From an uncultured Bacillota bacterium (lineage in GTDB: Bacteria; Bacillota; Clostridia; Peptostreptococcales; Anaerovoracaceae), in assembly GCA_946629205.1 (NCBI GenBank), contig CAMOXP010000038.1, positions 1 through 9,841 of the forward strand: a DNA stretch of 9,841 nt, written 5' to 3'. Every line of letters starts with the position of its first letter. Positions within the stretch are counted from its first letter, which is position 1. A model generated the notes under the pieces. That model did no database searches and was not told where the DNA came from. It saw nothing but the letters and a program-made list of their open reading frames with translations. The translations under genes and the position numbers were made by a program. Positions 1-7,331 of this stretch are shown here, one piece after another.

Positions 1-215
1 GCATCCTTCAGCGCGTCTTCATTGGAATACGCCATCTGAATATTGTCACTTAGAGGAACGCCGGGAAGATAATCGACATTTTCTCTATGCTCTTCCATGG
101 ATCTGAGGTGTTTCTCATCCACATCGAAGATCCTGACCTGATTGCCTTTGTCTGCAACAACGGTTGCCAGGGCTGTGCCCCAGCTGCCTGCGCCGATTAC
201 GCCGATATTACTCAT
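1..215 (-). CDS. gpsA: Glycerol-3-phosphate dehydrogenase [NAD(P)+], N-terminal part (3' end outside window)
   Basis: Family role: GpsA reduces dihydroxyacetone phosphate to sn-glycerol-3-phosphate in the cytoplasm, supplying the backbone for phospholipids. Seen here: 71 full codons plus two bases, starting ATG at 215. The Rossmann motif GAGSWGTALA lies at residues 8-17, and residues 46-59 carry NVDYLPGVPLSDNI, matching the family's N-x-x-YLPG-x-x-L-x-x-NI block. The start is supported by AAGGAG at 225-230 and by the family's usual N-terminus, a short lead into the glycine-rich loop. It overlaps the end of plsY by 8 bases, so the two are probably translationally coupled; PlsY uses the product of this enzyme. 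Strand beta-2 ends in I-F-D-V-D (residues 29-33), with acidic residues where many GpsA proteins have a W-x-R type sequence. This may bear on NADH versus NADPH use (inference). The substrate-binding C-terminal domain is not visible. Confidence 0.93.
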   Translation of the reverse strand, partial: MSNIGVIGAGSWGTALATVVADKGNQVRIFDVDEKHLRSMEEHRENVDYLPGVPLSDNIQMAYSNEDALKD

Positions 216-867
216 CTTCCTTTTCTCCTTCCTCTGTTTCTGTTGTTTCAGTTTCATCCTTCTTCTTGAATATGCCCATCACCGGTTCCTCCCCATGGAT
301 CAGTCGCGTGATGTTCGCCCTGTGCTTGACCAGAATAATGATTGCCATCACACATGCAAAGGCAAAAAATCCCGGTTCCAGAAATATGGCAAGGATCGCG
401 AAACATACAGCCCCTACGATCGACCCAAGAGACATTCTCTTCGATGTGAAAACGACAATCGCAACGATCACCAGGGAAATCAGCGCCAGCAGCGGATTGA
501 CCCCCAGCACAGCGCCGAAAGCAGTCGCCACGCCTTTGCCGCCCTGGAACTTATAGACGATCGGCCACACGTGTCCCAGGAACACGCAGAGCGCGCAGAA
601 ATACGAACCGATATTCCCCAGGACCAAAAGCCCGATCAGCACGGCGACCACGCCCTTCAGGATATCCACGATGCAGGTGATGGCGCCGGCCTTCTTGCCC
701 ATAACGCGGAGCGCGTTTGTCGTTCCGGCGTTGCCGCTGCCTTCTTTTTTGATATCCAGGCCCTGCCGTTTGGCCATGATCGTCGATGGAGAGATGTTGC
801 CGATGAAGTAGGCAACAAGCCCCAGTGCGCCAAGCAGAAACACATCATACAGTTCGATAGCACCCAT
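208..867 (-). CDS. plsY: Acyl-phosphate:glycerol-3-phosphate acyltransferase PlsY
   Basis: Family role: an integral membrane enzyme that transfers the acyl group from acyl-phosphate (made by PlsX) to glycerol-3-phosphate, giving lysophosphatidic acid. Seen here: 219 residues with hydrophobic segments near 9-31, 62-84, 88-104, 126-141 and 146-180. All three conserved loops are present: GSGNAGTTNALR at 43-54, FQGGKGVAT at 107-115, and HRANITRLIHGE at 182-193. The first loop has NAG where NPG is usual; I believe this is a common clostridial variant. After residue 200 the protein ends in a charged tail, KKK followed by a run of Glu, Thr and Asp to residue 219. The DNA encoding the tail also holds the gpsA ribosome binding site. 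The start ATG lies one base after the der stop codon and is preceded by GAGGAG. The reading is secure; only the purpose of the tail is unknown. Confidence 0.97.
   Translation of the reverse strand: MGAIELYDVFLLGALGLVAYFIGNISPSTIMAKRQGLDIKKEGSGNAGTTNALRVMGKKAGAITCIVDILKGVVAVLIGLLVLGNIGSYFCALCVFLGHVWPIVYKFQGGKGVATAFGAVLGVNPLLALISLVIVAIVVFTSKRMSLGSIVGAVCFAILAIFLEPGFFAFACVMAIIILVKHRANITRLIHGEEPVMGIFKKKDETETTETEEGEKEDE
225..230 (-). promoter_or_regulatory. Ribosome binding site of gpsA, inside the plsY tail
   Basis: AAGGAG lies nine bases before the gpsA ATG (213-215). It sits within codons for the charged PlsY C-terminus, so the same bases encode Glu/Lys residues and act as the Shine-Dalgarno. 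It supports the ATG at 215 as the gpsA start. Confidence 0.8.
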
Positions 868-868
868 A

Positions 869-2197
869 CTAGTACTCCTCTTCTTTTTCTCCCTTTTCGC
901 GGAACACGAATTTCAGCGATGTTCCTTCGAACCCAAAGGCCTTCCGGATCTGGTTCTCCAGATATCTGGAATAGGAGAAGTGCATCAGAGGCCTCGAGTT
1001 GATTTTGAATGAGAACAGGGGCGGCTTGACGCCGACCTGCGTTACATAGTATATCTTGAGCCGCTTGCCCTTGTCGGACGGCGGCTGTTTCATCATGGTC
1101 GCATCGGTGATGACTGTGTTCAGCTGTCCTGTCGGCACGCGCATGGCGCGGTTTTCTGCCACAACCTTGGCCAGCCCCATGACCTGGTTCACGCGCTGTC
1201 CTGTCAGCGCCGAAATGAACAGGGACGGCGCATAGGACATGAAGCCCAGCTCCGCTTCGATCTCCTCCCGGAACTTCTTCATGGTGTTGGTCTCTTTTTC
1301 GACCAGATCCCATTTGTTCACCAGGACGATGATGCCTTTGCCTGCCTCGTGGGCGATGCCGGCGATCTTCTTGTCCTGTTCCGTGACTCCTTCCTGCGCG
1401 TCGATCATGAGCATGCACACATCGCAGCGCTCGATGGCGGCGACGGCACGGATGACGCTGAACTTTTCGATGTCTTCGTTGACTTTGCTTTTGCGGCGGA
1501 TGCCTGCGGTGTCGATCAGCGTATACGGTTCCCCGTCAAACTCGAAGGGCGTGTCGATGGAGTCGCGCGTCGTCCCGGCGATCGGGGACACGATGACGCG
1601 GTTTTCTCCCAGGAGCTTGTTGACCAGGGAGGACTTCCCTACGTTCGGTTTTCCGATCATCGCGATCTTGATGGAATCGTCTTCTTCCTGTCCCGCGCCT
1701 TCCGGGAAACTGCCAACGATCTCGTCCAGCAGATCGCCCAGATTCAGCATGTTGGCAGAGGAAATCGGAATCGGCTCGCCAAGGCCCAGCTCATAGAAGT
1801 CATAGAAATCATCGGGCAGATCCGGCCGGTCGATCTTGTTGACCGCCAGAACCACCTTCTTGCCCGTCTTCATGAGCATCTCGCCGACCTCCCGGTCCGC
1901 AGCGGTCAGGCCTTCCTTGCCGTCCACCATGAACAGGATCACATCGGATGTGTCGATGGCCATCTCCGCCTGCTCCCGCATCTGGGACAGGATGATGTCC
2001 TTGCTGTCAGGCTCGATGCCGCCTGTGTCGATCAGCGCGAAGTGCACGCCGCACCATTCTGCTTCCGCATAGATGCGGTCGCGGGTCACCCCGGGCGTGT
2101 CCTCGACGATGGAGAGACGCTTTCCGACGACTTTATTAAAGAATGTGGACTTGCCCACGTTCGGGCGTCCAACTACTGCTACCAAAGGCAAACTCAT
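869..2197 (-). CDS. der: Ribosome biogenesis GTPase Der (EngA)
   Basis: Family role: a tandem GTPase that binds the 50S subunit and is needed for its late assembly. Seen here: 442 residues, within the usual range. GTPase domain 1 has GRPNVGKS (10-17), DTPGVTRDR (33-41), DTGG (57-60) and NKID (120-123). GTPase domain 2 has GKPNVGKS (182-189), GTTRDS (208-213), DTAG (229-232) and NKWD (294-297). An acidic linker near 166-174 separates them. A KH-like C-terminal domain from about 350 ends with the typical SYSRYLENQIRKAF and FEGTSLKF blocks. The start ATG shares four bases (ATGA) with the ftsY stop and has AAGGGG eight bases upstream, which indicates coupling. The C-terminal Glu-rich codons double as the ribosome binding site of plsY. 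der next to plsY and gpsA is a familiar Firmicute arrangement. Confidence 0.98.
   Translation of the reverse strand: MSLPLVAVVGRPNVGKSTFFNKVVGKRLSIVEDTPGVTRDRIYAEAEWCGVHFALIDTGGIEPDSKDIILSQMREQAEMAIDTSDVILFMVDGKEGLTAADREVGEMLMKTGKKVVLAVNKIDRPDLPDDFYDFYELGLGEPIPISSANMLNLGDLLDEIVGSFPEGAGQEEDDSIKIAMIGKPNVGKSSLVNKLLGENRVIVSPIAGTTRDSIDTPFEFDGEPYTLIDTAGIRRKSKVNEDIEKFSVIRAVAAIERCDVCMLMIDAQEGVTEQDKKIAGIAHEAGKGIIVLVNKWDLVEKETNTMKKFREEIEAELGFMSYAPSLFISALTGQRVNQVMGLAKVVAENRAMRVPTGQLNTVITDATMMKQPPSDKGKRLKIYYVTQVGVKPPLFSFKINSRPLMHFSYSRYLENQIRKAFGFEGTSLKFVFREKGEKEEEY
875..880 (-). promoter_or_regulatory. Ribosome binding site of plsY, inside the der C-terminus
   Basis: GAGGAG lies seven bases before the plsY ATG (865-867) and encodes two of the last Glu residues of Der. 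The der stop TAG (869-871) falls between this site and the ATG, the geometry expected for termination-coupled initiation. Confidence 0.8.
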
Positions 2198-3084
2198 TCG
2201 AATATCCCCTTCGCGAAATCCTGCGGGTCAAACTCTTCCAGGTCTTCGATGCCCTCGCCAAGTCCCACAAACTTGACCGGCATGTCGAATTCGTCAGCGA
2301 TGGTCAGGACGATGCCGCCCTTGGCTGTGCCGTCCAGTTTGGTCAGCACGATGCCGGTGATATTGGCCGCTTCTCCGAATTCAGAGACCTGTGATACGGC
2401 GTTCTTTCCTGTGGTGGCGTCAAGTACGAGCAGGTTCTCCCTGGCTGCTTCCGGCCACTCGCGGCTGATGACCTTGTTCATCTTAGCAAGCTCATCCATC
2501 AAGTTCTTCTTATTCTGCAGTCTTCCGGCTGTATCGCAGATGAGCACATCCATGTTCTTAGCTTTTGCAGACTGGATGGCGTCGTAGATGACAGCGGAAG
2601 GATCAGCGCCTTCTGCGTGGCGGACGACGTTCACGCCGACCCGGTCGCCCCAGATCTGAAGCTGCTCACCCGCTGCGGCACGGAAGGTATCCGCCGCTGC
2701 CAGCATGACAGTCTTTCCCTCTTTCTTGAGCTTGTACGCCAGCTTTCCGATGGAAGTCGTCTTGCCTCCGCCGTTGATGCCGATCATCAGGATGACGAGC
2801 GGAGTCTCGGGCGAAAGCTTCTGTGCCTCGCCCTTGTTGATCGTATCCGCGATGATCTTGCCAAGGCGGATCTTGATGACACCGGGCTTGGTCATATTGT
2901 TGGCTTTGACCTCCGTACGGAGTGTTTCCACGACCTTCACAGTCGTATCCATTCCGATATCGGAGGTGATGAGGATCTCCTCCAGCTCGTCGAAGAAGTC
3001 CTCGTCTATGGTGGGATTCATCATAAGCGCATCGTTGATACGCTCCGACATTCTCCCGAAAAATCCTTTTCTTTCTCCAAACAT
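2194..3084 (-). CDS. ftsY: Signal recognition particle receptor FtsY
   Basis: Family role: an SRP-family GTPase at the inner face of the membrane that pairs with Ffh to deliver ribosomes making membrane proteins to the translocon. Seen here: 296 residues, about the NG core alone. A short Phe- and basic-rich N-terminus (GFFGRMSERI, 7-16) could act as an amphipathic membrane anchor; the long acidic A domain of the E. coli protein is absent. The helical N domain spans about 17-90. G-domain motifs are GINGGGKT (102-109), DTFRAAAGEQL (132-142), DTAGR (184-188) and TKLDGTAKGG (248-257), with the family's closing G-x-G-E-x-x-x-DL-x-x-F block near the end. FtsY rather than Ffh is indicated by the absence of a Met-rich M domain. 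The start is 9 bases after the smc stop, with AGGAG correctly placed. No ylxM or ffh follows; der comes next. Confidence 0.97.
   Translation of the reverse strand: MFGERKGFFGRMSERINDALMMNPTIDEDFFDELEEILITSDIGMDTTVKVVETLRTEVKANNMTKPGVIKIRLGKIIADTINKGEAQKLSPETPLVILMIGINGGGKTTSIGKLAYKLKKEGKTVMLAAADTFRAAAGEQLQIWGDRVGVNVVRHAEGADPSAVIYDAIQSAKAKNMDVLICDTAGRLQNKKNLMDELAKMNKVISREWPEAARENLLVLDATTGKNAVSQVSEFGEAANITGIVLTKLDGTAKGGIVLTIADEFDMPVKFVGLGEGIEDLEEFDPQDFAKGIFE
2206..2211 (-). promoter_or_regulatory. Ribosome binding site of der, inside ftsY
   Basis: AAGGGG lies eight bases before the der ATG (2195-2197), in the last codons of ftsY. The match is a little weaker than AAGGAGG. Together with the ATGA overlap it suggests translational coupling of der to ftsY. 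Confidence 0.65.
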
Positions 3085-3090
3085 ATAGTT

Positions 3091-3096
3091 CTCCTA
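3091..3096 (-). promoter_or_regulatory. Ribosome binding site of ftsY, overlapping the smc stop codon
   Basis: TAGGAG: the TAG is the stop codon of smc (3094-3096) and AGGAG is the Shine-Dalgarno of ftsY, six bases before its ATG (3082-3084). A ribosome terminating on smc would cover this site. Confidence 0.82.
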
Positions 3097-6000
3097 GTTA
3101 CTGTATTTACTCAGATCATCCTCCAGCGACAGGGACAGCACCTTGGACACGCCCTTCTCCGGCATGGTCACGCCGTAGAGCACATCCGCGTGCTCCATGG
3201 TCGCCTTCTGGTGTGTGACCAACGTGAACTGGATGCCCTCGAACTGCCGCAGGCACTTGATGAACCGGTCGATGTTGGCGTCATCCAGCGCCGCTTCCAC
3301 CTCGTCGAGGATGCAGAACGGCGTCGGCTTGGCCTGCAGGACCGCGAACATGAGCGCGATGGCAGTCAGCGTCTTCTCGCCGCCCGAAAGCAGATTGATG
3401 TTCTGCAGTTTCTTGCCCGGCGGCTGTGCGACGATGTCGATGCTCGCCTCAAGCGGATTGCTTTCGTCCGAAAGCCGCAGCTCCGCGTGGCCTCCGCCGA
3501 ACAGGACCTGGAACTGCTTCTCGAAGTTCACGACGATCTGGTCGAAGCTCTCACGGAATCTCTTCTTGATGGTTTTGTCCATCTCCGTGATGATGCCGTT
3601 CAGGTCGTCCATGGCCTTCTGGACGTCCGCCCGCTCATTGGTCAGGAACTCGTACCGCTCGCTGACCTGTTTGTATTCTTCAATGGCGCCGACGTTCACC
3701 TCTCCCAGCTCCCGCAGGCGTCCTTTGATCTGCCGGTTCTCTTTGACGGCTCTGGACATCACGAAGTCTTCAGCCTTGAATTCCATCGCCTGGATATAGG
3801 AAACTTCGAAGTCCTCCCACAGCTTTTCCTTATAGGTTTCGAGCTGTGTATCCTGCTTCGCCTTGCGCACATCCAGATCGTATTTCTGATCCTGGAAGGT
3901 CTGGATCTTCCCCGACAGTTCGTCTTTGTCTTTGTTGAGTTCGGCCAGCCGCGCAGTGAGGGCGGACTTCTCGTCCGTCACTGTCTGCAGGTGCTCTTCG
4001 GCGGAGATCTTTTCGGCTTCCAGTTCCCCGATCATCTCGTCGATATTCATATGCCCTTCCGTGATCTGGCTTCTTTCTTCCTCCAGCAGTTCCAGACGCA
4101 GTTTTCTCGTTTCCAGATCGGAGGTGATCTCCGCGATGGATTCCTTGATCCTGTCTGCGATATCGTCTGCATGGGCTTTTTTCTCGCCGCAGGTGTTGAC
4201 GAGGATCCTCGCTGTCGTGATTTCCTCACTGATCCCTCTTGCTTCTGTTTTTTTGTCTTCGTACTGACGGTTTTTTTCTTCGCACGCTGCCTCGGCGTCC
4301 CGGACAGCCGCTTCCTTCGCTTCGATATCCGCGTTGACCTTCTTGATCGCCGCCGCGTTGTCTTCCTGCTCCTGCCGGATGCTCAGCAGCTCTTTGTCCA
4401 CCTTGCCGGCGCTGCTCTTCATATCTTCCAGAGCGCTTTCTGCAATGCGGATCGCGTTCTCCTTCAGCATGAGAGAACTCTCGATGCTGCGCTGGTTCTC
4501 ATCGAGGCTTTTGATTTCCTCTTCATAGCCTTTGATTTCGACCTGCAGATCGTCCAGTTCGTCGCTGTATTCTTCCTGTTTCTCGGTGCCTTCTTTGATT
4601 TCTTTATCCAGCCGCGCCATTTCGGCTCTTCTGTCCAGAATGTTGGCTGTCTTATGCTTGAATCTGCCGCCGGTGATCGCGCCGCGGGCGTTGATGATCT
4701 CCCCTTCCATGGTCACAGTCAGGATGTCGCGTTCCTGTTTCGAAATGTTGATCGCGCTCTCCAGATCGCGCACGACCACGACTCTGCCCAGCAGATAGCT
4801 GATGATATTCTCGTACTTTTTATCGTAAGAAATGCATTCCGGTGCAAAACCAACAAATCCCGGCTGATCCTTCAGCGACGGATCAGGTTTCTCTCTTCCT
4901 CTGATGGACTTGCGCGGCAGGAAGGTCATTCTTCCGGCTTTGTTTTCCTTCAGCGACCGGATGGCTCTGCGCGCGCTCGTGTCATCCTCGCAGACGATGT
5001 TCTGCAAAGACTGCCCGAGGGCAGTTTCCACTGCTGTTTCGTAGCCTGCCGGCACCTGAATGAGCTCTGCCACAACGCCGTGGATCCCGGACATGCCGGC
5101 CTTCATCACGTGTTTGACCGCATTGGAATATCCTTCGTAATTGCTCTCCATCTCTTCGATGGTCTTAAGTCTCGCAGACATTCTTCCAAGGGAAAGCCTG
5201 AGTTCTTCTGCCGAACGGGACAGGCGACGTTCCTCTTCCATAGCCTTCTCATGGGCGGCGGCAGTATCTTCGATTTCTCTGAGGAGTGTTTCCGCCCGCT
5301 CTGCCAGTTCGTCCCGTTCCGTCTGCGCTCTCTGCAGATCCTCTTTGGCCTGTTTCTCTGTATCTTCCCCGGCGTCCCGTTCACTCTGCAGAGCTGTTTC
5401 TCTTCTCTGCAGGGTGTCGCTGATCAGCTGCATGCTGCCGATCTCAGATCTGCAGGCAGTGATCTCTGCGTTCAGGCGGAAGATTTCATTTCTGGCTGCG
5501 TCAGCCTCTTCGCCGTAACGGCTCAGATCATCTGCGACCGCATTGTATCGTTCGATGATCCCGTTGAGCGCTTCCTCTGCTTCCGCCGCCTGCCGGTCCG
5601 CTTCCTCCTTCTGCTGCATGAAGGAAACCGCGTTGGCTTCTTCTCTTTCTTTTTTCTCTTCCAGCGTCTTGATTTCTTCGCTGATCCTGGCGGTATTGTC
5701 TTCGATGGCAGACATTTTCTCTTTGTCGACGTCGGATTTGTTCACTGCCAGATTCAGTTTGTCGATGGCGCGGATCAGCGCTTCCCGGGCGTCCACGGAT
5801 ATGTTTTCAAGCGTTTCATTCTTGCTGCCGGCTTCGCCTATTTCCTCTTCGAGCCGCTCCTTCTCACTCTTGAGCCGCTGGAGATTGAAGACGATGTTGC
5901 GCAGATCCTCTTCCATGGACTCGTTTTTTCTTTCGAGGCCTTCTACATTCTTGAGGATGATGTTGATCTCAAGGGATTTGTTCCGGTCTCTCAGTTCCAG

Positions 6001-6645
6001 GTATTCCTGTGCCTTTTCGCTTTCTTCCCGGAGTCCGTCGATTCTTCCTTCGATTTCCCCGATGATATCCTGGACGCGGTCCATGTTCTGGGTCGTGGAC
6101 GCCAGCTTTCTCTCGGCTTCCGCCTTTCTGGTGCGGTAAGCGACAACGCCGGCCGCTTCCTCGAAGATCTCCCTGCGCGACTCGGTGTTGTTGCTGATGA
6201 TTTCAGCGATCTTTCCCTGGCCGATCAGTGAGTATCCGTCTACGCCGATTCCGGTATCCATGATAAGCTCGCGGATATCCCGCAGCCTGCACTGGTTTCC
6301 GTTGATATAGTATTCGCTCTCTCCGGAGCGGAACATTCTTCTGGTGATGGCGACTTCCTTGTAATCGATCGGCAGTGTGCCGTCGCTGTTATCGATGTAC
6401 AGCGTGACCTCGGCCATGCCGCGGGACTTCCTGCTGTCCGTTCCGTTGAATATGACCTCTTCCATCTTGCCGCCGCGCAGCATCTTCGGGCTCTGCTCGC
6501 CCAAAACCCATCGGATCGCGTCGCTGATGTTGCTTTTGCCGCTGCCGTTCGGGCCGACGATCCCAGTAATGCCTTCGTTGAATTCAATTGTTATGGGTTC
6601 CGCAAATGACTTGAACCCGTGCATCTCGATTTTCTTAAATAACAT
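3094..6645 (-). CDS. smc: Chromosome partition protein SMC
   Basis: Family role: a homodimeric ATPase that, with ScpA and ScpB, loops and organises the chromosome and aids segregation. Seen here: 1183 residues, essentially the full bacterial SMC length. The N-terminal head has Walker A GPNGSGKS at 31-38 and a Q-loop with LIGQGK near 140-145. A long Glu/Lys/Arg-rich coiled coil runs from about 165 to 505. The hinge lies around 510-660, with a Gly-rich segment (GAITGGRFK) near its end. The return coiled coil runs to about 1020. The C-terminal head has the signature LLSGGEKTLTAIAL near 1082-1095 and Walker B CILDEVEAALDD near 1110-1121. The ATG overlaps the rnc end by 11 bases and has AAGGAG five bases upstream. 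Codon 2 is TTA, a codon otherwise avoided in most of this gene. scpA and scpB are not in the window. Confidence 0.98.
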   Translation of the reverse strand: MLFKKIEMHGFKSFAEPITIEFNEGITGIVGPNGSGKSNISDAIRWVLGEQSPKMLRGGKMEEVIFNGTDSRKSRGMAEVTLYIDNSDGTLPIDYKEVAITRRMFRSGESEYYINGNQCRLRDIRELIMDTGIGVDGYSLIGQGKIAEIISNNTESRREIFEEAAGVVAYRTRKAEAERKLASTTQNMDRVQDIIGEIEGRIDGLREESEKAQEYLELRDRNKSLEINIILKNVEGLERKNESMEEDLRNIVFNLQRLKSEKERLEEEIGEAGSKNETLENISVDAREALIRAIDKLNLAVNKSDVDKEKMSAIEDNTARISEEIKTLEEKKEREEANAVSFMQQKEEADRQAAEAEEALNGIIERYNAVADDLSRYGEEADAARNEIFRLNAEITACRSEIGSMQLISDTLQRRETALQSERDAGEDTEKQAKEDLQRAQTERDELAERAETLLREIEDTAAAHEKAMEEERRLSRSAEELRLSLGRMSARLKTIEEMESNYEGYSNAVKHVMKAGMSGIHGVVAELIQVPAGYETAVETALGQSLQNIVCEDDTSARRAIRSLKENKAGRMTFLPRKSIRGREKPDPSLKDQPGFVGFAPECISYDKKYENIISYLLGRVVVVRDLESAINISKQERDILTVTMEGEIINARGAITGGRFKHKTANILDRRAEMARLDKEIKEGTEKQEEYSDELDDLQVEIKGYEEEIKSLDENQRSIESSLMLKENAIRIAESALEDMKSSAGKVDKELLSIRQEQEDNAAAIKKVNADIEAKEAAVRDAEAACEEKNRQYEDKKTEARGISEEITTARILVNTCGEKKAHADDIADRIKESIAEITSDLETRKLRLELLEEERSQITEGHMNIDEMIGELEAEKISAEEHLQTVTDEKSALTARLAELNKDKDELSGKIQTFQDQKYDLDVRKAKQDTQLETYKEKLWEDFEVSYIQAMEFKAEDFVMSRAVKENRQIKGRLRELGEVNVGAIEEYKQVSERYEFLTNERADVQKAMDDLNGIITEMDKTIKKRFRESFDQIVVNFEKQFQVLFGGGHAELRLSDESNPLEASIDIVAQPPGKKLQNINLLSGGEKTLTAIALMFAVLQAKPTPFCILDEVEAALDDANIDRFIKCLRQFEGIQFTLVTHQKATMEHADVLYGVTMPEKGVSKVLSLSLEDDLSKYSN

Positions 6646-7324
6646 GTTGTCTCCTTGAAAGCGCAGCCCTCGCAGCGTTCTGCTGAGCCTGCTTCTTACT
6701 CTTCCCTTCCCCTTCGGCAGCCTGGCTGCCTGCTACGATCAGCTTGACCGTAAACACCTTGTCATGATCCGGACCGCTCTGACCCGCATCTACGTACTGT
6801 ATTTCTCCCGCTGAAAGACCTTCTGCCTGCAAAAGCTCCTGCAGCGCGGTTTTATAGTCTTTGGTCACTGCCCTGCCTTCTTTGACTTCCCGCAGTCCGT
6901 CTGCCAGAAGACCGAGCACGACATCTCTCGCCGCTTCATATCCTCCATCCAGGAACACGGCGCCGATCAGCGCCTCTACAGCATCTGACAGAATCGAAGG
7001 TCTGCTGCGGCCGCCGGACTTTTCCTCGCCTGCGCTGAGTCTGAGATGCTCCCCGATTTCCCGCTGCATGGCGACTTCAAAAAGAAATTTCTCACAGACG
7101 AGGCTTGCCCTTGTTCTTGAGAGAAATCCTTCTTCTCTGCCGGGAAACATTCTGTACAGCTCCTCGCCTGCGATCGCGTCGAGCATGGCGTCGCCGAGAA
7201 ATTCCATTCTCTCATTGTACTCCGCGCTGTTTTTTTCTCTGGCGTAGGAGCTGTGCGTCAAAGCCGTTTCCAGCAGTTTTTTATCCTTGAAATGATATCC
7301 GATTTTTTCTTCGATGCTTTTCAT
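6635..7324 (-). CDS. rnc: Ribonuclease III
   Basis: Family role: a magnesium-dependent endonuclease that cuts double-stranded RNA, notably the rRNA precursor stems, and so takes part in rRNA maturation and mRNA turnover. Seen here: 229 residues. The catalytic domain carries the signature NERMEFLGDA at 37-46 and the second acidic motif SDAVEALIGA at 113-122. By family comparison the catalytic acids are E41, D45, D114 and E117. A C-terminal double-stranded RNA-binding domain spans about 153-225, with the typical GKSKKQAQQNAARAAL ending. The ATG is 7 bases after the plsX stop, and no in-frame start lies between it and an upstream in-frame TAG at 7343-7345. Unlike its neighbours it lacks a clear Shine-Dalgarno; only a GA-rich run lies about 12-19 bases upstream, inside plsX. 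The end overlaps smc. This is the classic rnc-smc-ftsY order. Confidence 0.97.
   Translation of the reverse strand: MKSIEEKIGYHFKDKKLLETALTHSSYAREKNSAEYNERMEFLGDAMLDAIAGEELYRMFPGREEGFLSRTRASLVCEKFLFEVAMQREIGEHLRLSAGEEKSGGRSRPSILSDAVEALIGAVFLDGGYEAARDVVLGLLADGLREVKEGRAVTKDYKTALQELLQAEGLSAGEIQYVDAGQSGPDHDKVFTVKLIVAGSQAAEGEGKSKKQAQQNAARAALSRRQHVI
6651..6656 (-). promoter_or_regulatory. Ribosome binding site of smc, inside rnc
   Basis: AAGGAG lies five bases before the smc ATG (6643-6645), within the last codons of rnc. It fixes the smc start, which begins before rnc has ended. Confidence 0.82.
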
Positions 7325-7331
7325 ACAGGAA

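Noticed and set aside
102..111. Whether FtsY Walker A (GINGGGKTTS) is defective.
   Set aside because: GxxGxGKT is intact; Ser after GKTT is, to my knowledge, a normal variant in Firmicute FtsY. The positions quoted are residues of the protein.
142..1002. Plus-strand open frame of 286 codons opposite plsY and the end of der.
   Set aside because: It is in register with plsY, which lacks TTA, CTA and TCA codons. The His/Asp/Arg-rich translation has no family signature.
657..1418. Minus-strand open frame of 253 codons overlapping der and plsY in another frame.
   Set aside because: It is an out-of-frame shadow of der with a low-complexity Arg/Gly/His composition; der is supported by full tandem GTPase motifs.
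1349..2587. Plus-strand open frame of 412 codons opposite der and ftsY.
   Set aside because: It is in register with der codons and then runs out of register into ftsY; it has no recognisable motifs and is explained by codon bias.
2617..6231. Plus-strand open frame of 1204 codons opposite ftsY and smc.
   Set aside because: It is in exact codon register with both minus-strand genes, so it stays open only because they avoid TTA, CTA and TCA. The translation is Phe/Leu/Asp-rich with no family motifs, spans two unrelated genes, and the minus-strand genes are unmistakable.
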